Positions 14,302 through 14,404 of a stretch of 14,404 nucleotides of DNA are shown here, piece after piece; within the stretch, counting starts at the first letter, position 1, and every line of letters begins with the position of its first letter. The stretch comes from an uncultured Prevotellaceae bacterium (lineage in GTDB: Bacteria > Bacteroidota > Bacteroidia > Bacteroidales > Bacteroidaceae), in NCBI GenBank assembly GCA_900315105.1, contig OMXX01000094.1:1-14404 (forward strand), in the 5' to 3' direction. Below the pieces are notes generated by a model. It was given only the letters and a program-made list of their open reading frames with translations, searched no databases and was not told the DNA's origin. Both the position numbers and the translations under genes were made by a program.

Positions 14302-14404
14302 CGAAATAACTATGAACTATAATAGATTTTTGAATATAATTAACGATAGTTAGCATAAATATGCAAGACAGTCGTGTTGTTGCTCGTCGGGGCTGACTGC
14401 TCAG
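14302..14404. other. Non-coding right edge
   Basis: No gene is supported here on either strand. The first part is AT-rich promoter upstream sequence, including the AACTAT repeats. The last 40 bases are more GC-rich and may be the end of a neighbouring feature lying outside the window, but nothing can be identified. Confidence 0.4.

Noticed and set aside
1..14404. A CRISPR-linked (type III-E-like) TPR-CHAT system
   Set aside because: No repeat-spacer array, Cas protein or Csx30-like protein is recognisable in the window. Only the CHAT and sigma analogy remains.
14360..14404. A tRNA end or terminator at the right edge
   Set aside because: Only a 5-bp CAGTC/GACTG match with a long loop can be drawn, with no T-run and no tRNA arms.

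Overview
The window looks like a chromosomal segment from a Bacteroidota bacterium, probably Bacteroidales and possibly Prevotella-like (an inference). The clues are AT-rich DNA, start codons that mostly lack a Shine-Dalgarno sequence, and -7 boxes matching the Bacteroides TAnnTTTG consensus ahead of two genes (14294-14301 and 6076-6083). All convincing genes lie on the minus strand, so the locus reads from right to left. No integrase, transposase, rRNA, tRNA or CRISPR array is visible.

Right part (14404-12361): an ECF-type sigma-70 factor is followed 2 nt later by a membrane-anchored, anti-sigma-like protein with three copies of a 'YLxGxLSxEE' module, one TM helix and a TPR-like tail. A strong intrinsic terminator (12361-12396) closes this unit.

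Middle part (12360-6145): three proteins of unknown function each have their own upstream region. One has a CxxC-H zinc-binding-like tail, one is basic and helical, and one has a Cys cluster and long coiled coils. Each of the three upstream regions carries the same bipartite element, GTTT-N17-GGGATA, with identical spacing in a 31-bp block. After the third unknown gene come a PIF1-like SF1B helicase with a TPR-like C-terminal extension and, 1 nt after its stop, a single-chain two-lobed retropepsin-like aspartic protease.

Left part (6083-1): a TAnnTTTG promoter precedes a tightly packed set of genes joined by ATGA overlaps or gaps of a few bases. These are an unknown protein with an N-terminal TM helix, a caspase-family (C14) peptidase with signal peptide and C-terminal anchor, a five-TM protein with a C-terminal extracytoplasmic domain, a two-TM small protein, a TM-anchored TPR-CHAT protease, and a 56-residue membrane ORF too short to stand out by length. 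The possible start of a further gene runs off the left edge.

The main interest is the combination. Three protease types (aspartic, caspase and CHAT) and a nucleic-acid helicase sit beside an ECF sigma/anti-sigma pair on one strand. Known TPR-CHAT systems (Csx29 cleaving Csx30 to free an RpoE-like sigma; CHAT proteases activating bacterial gasdermins) suggest a stress- or invader-sensing proteolytic pathway. No activity, substrate or defence role is shown by the sequence, and that model is inference.
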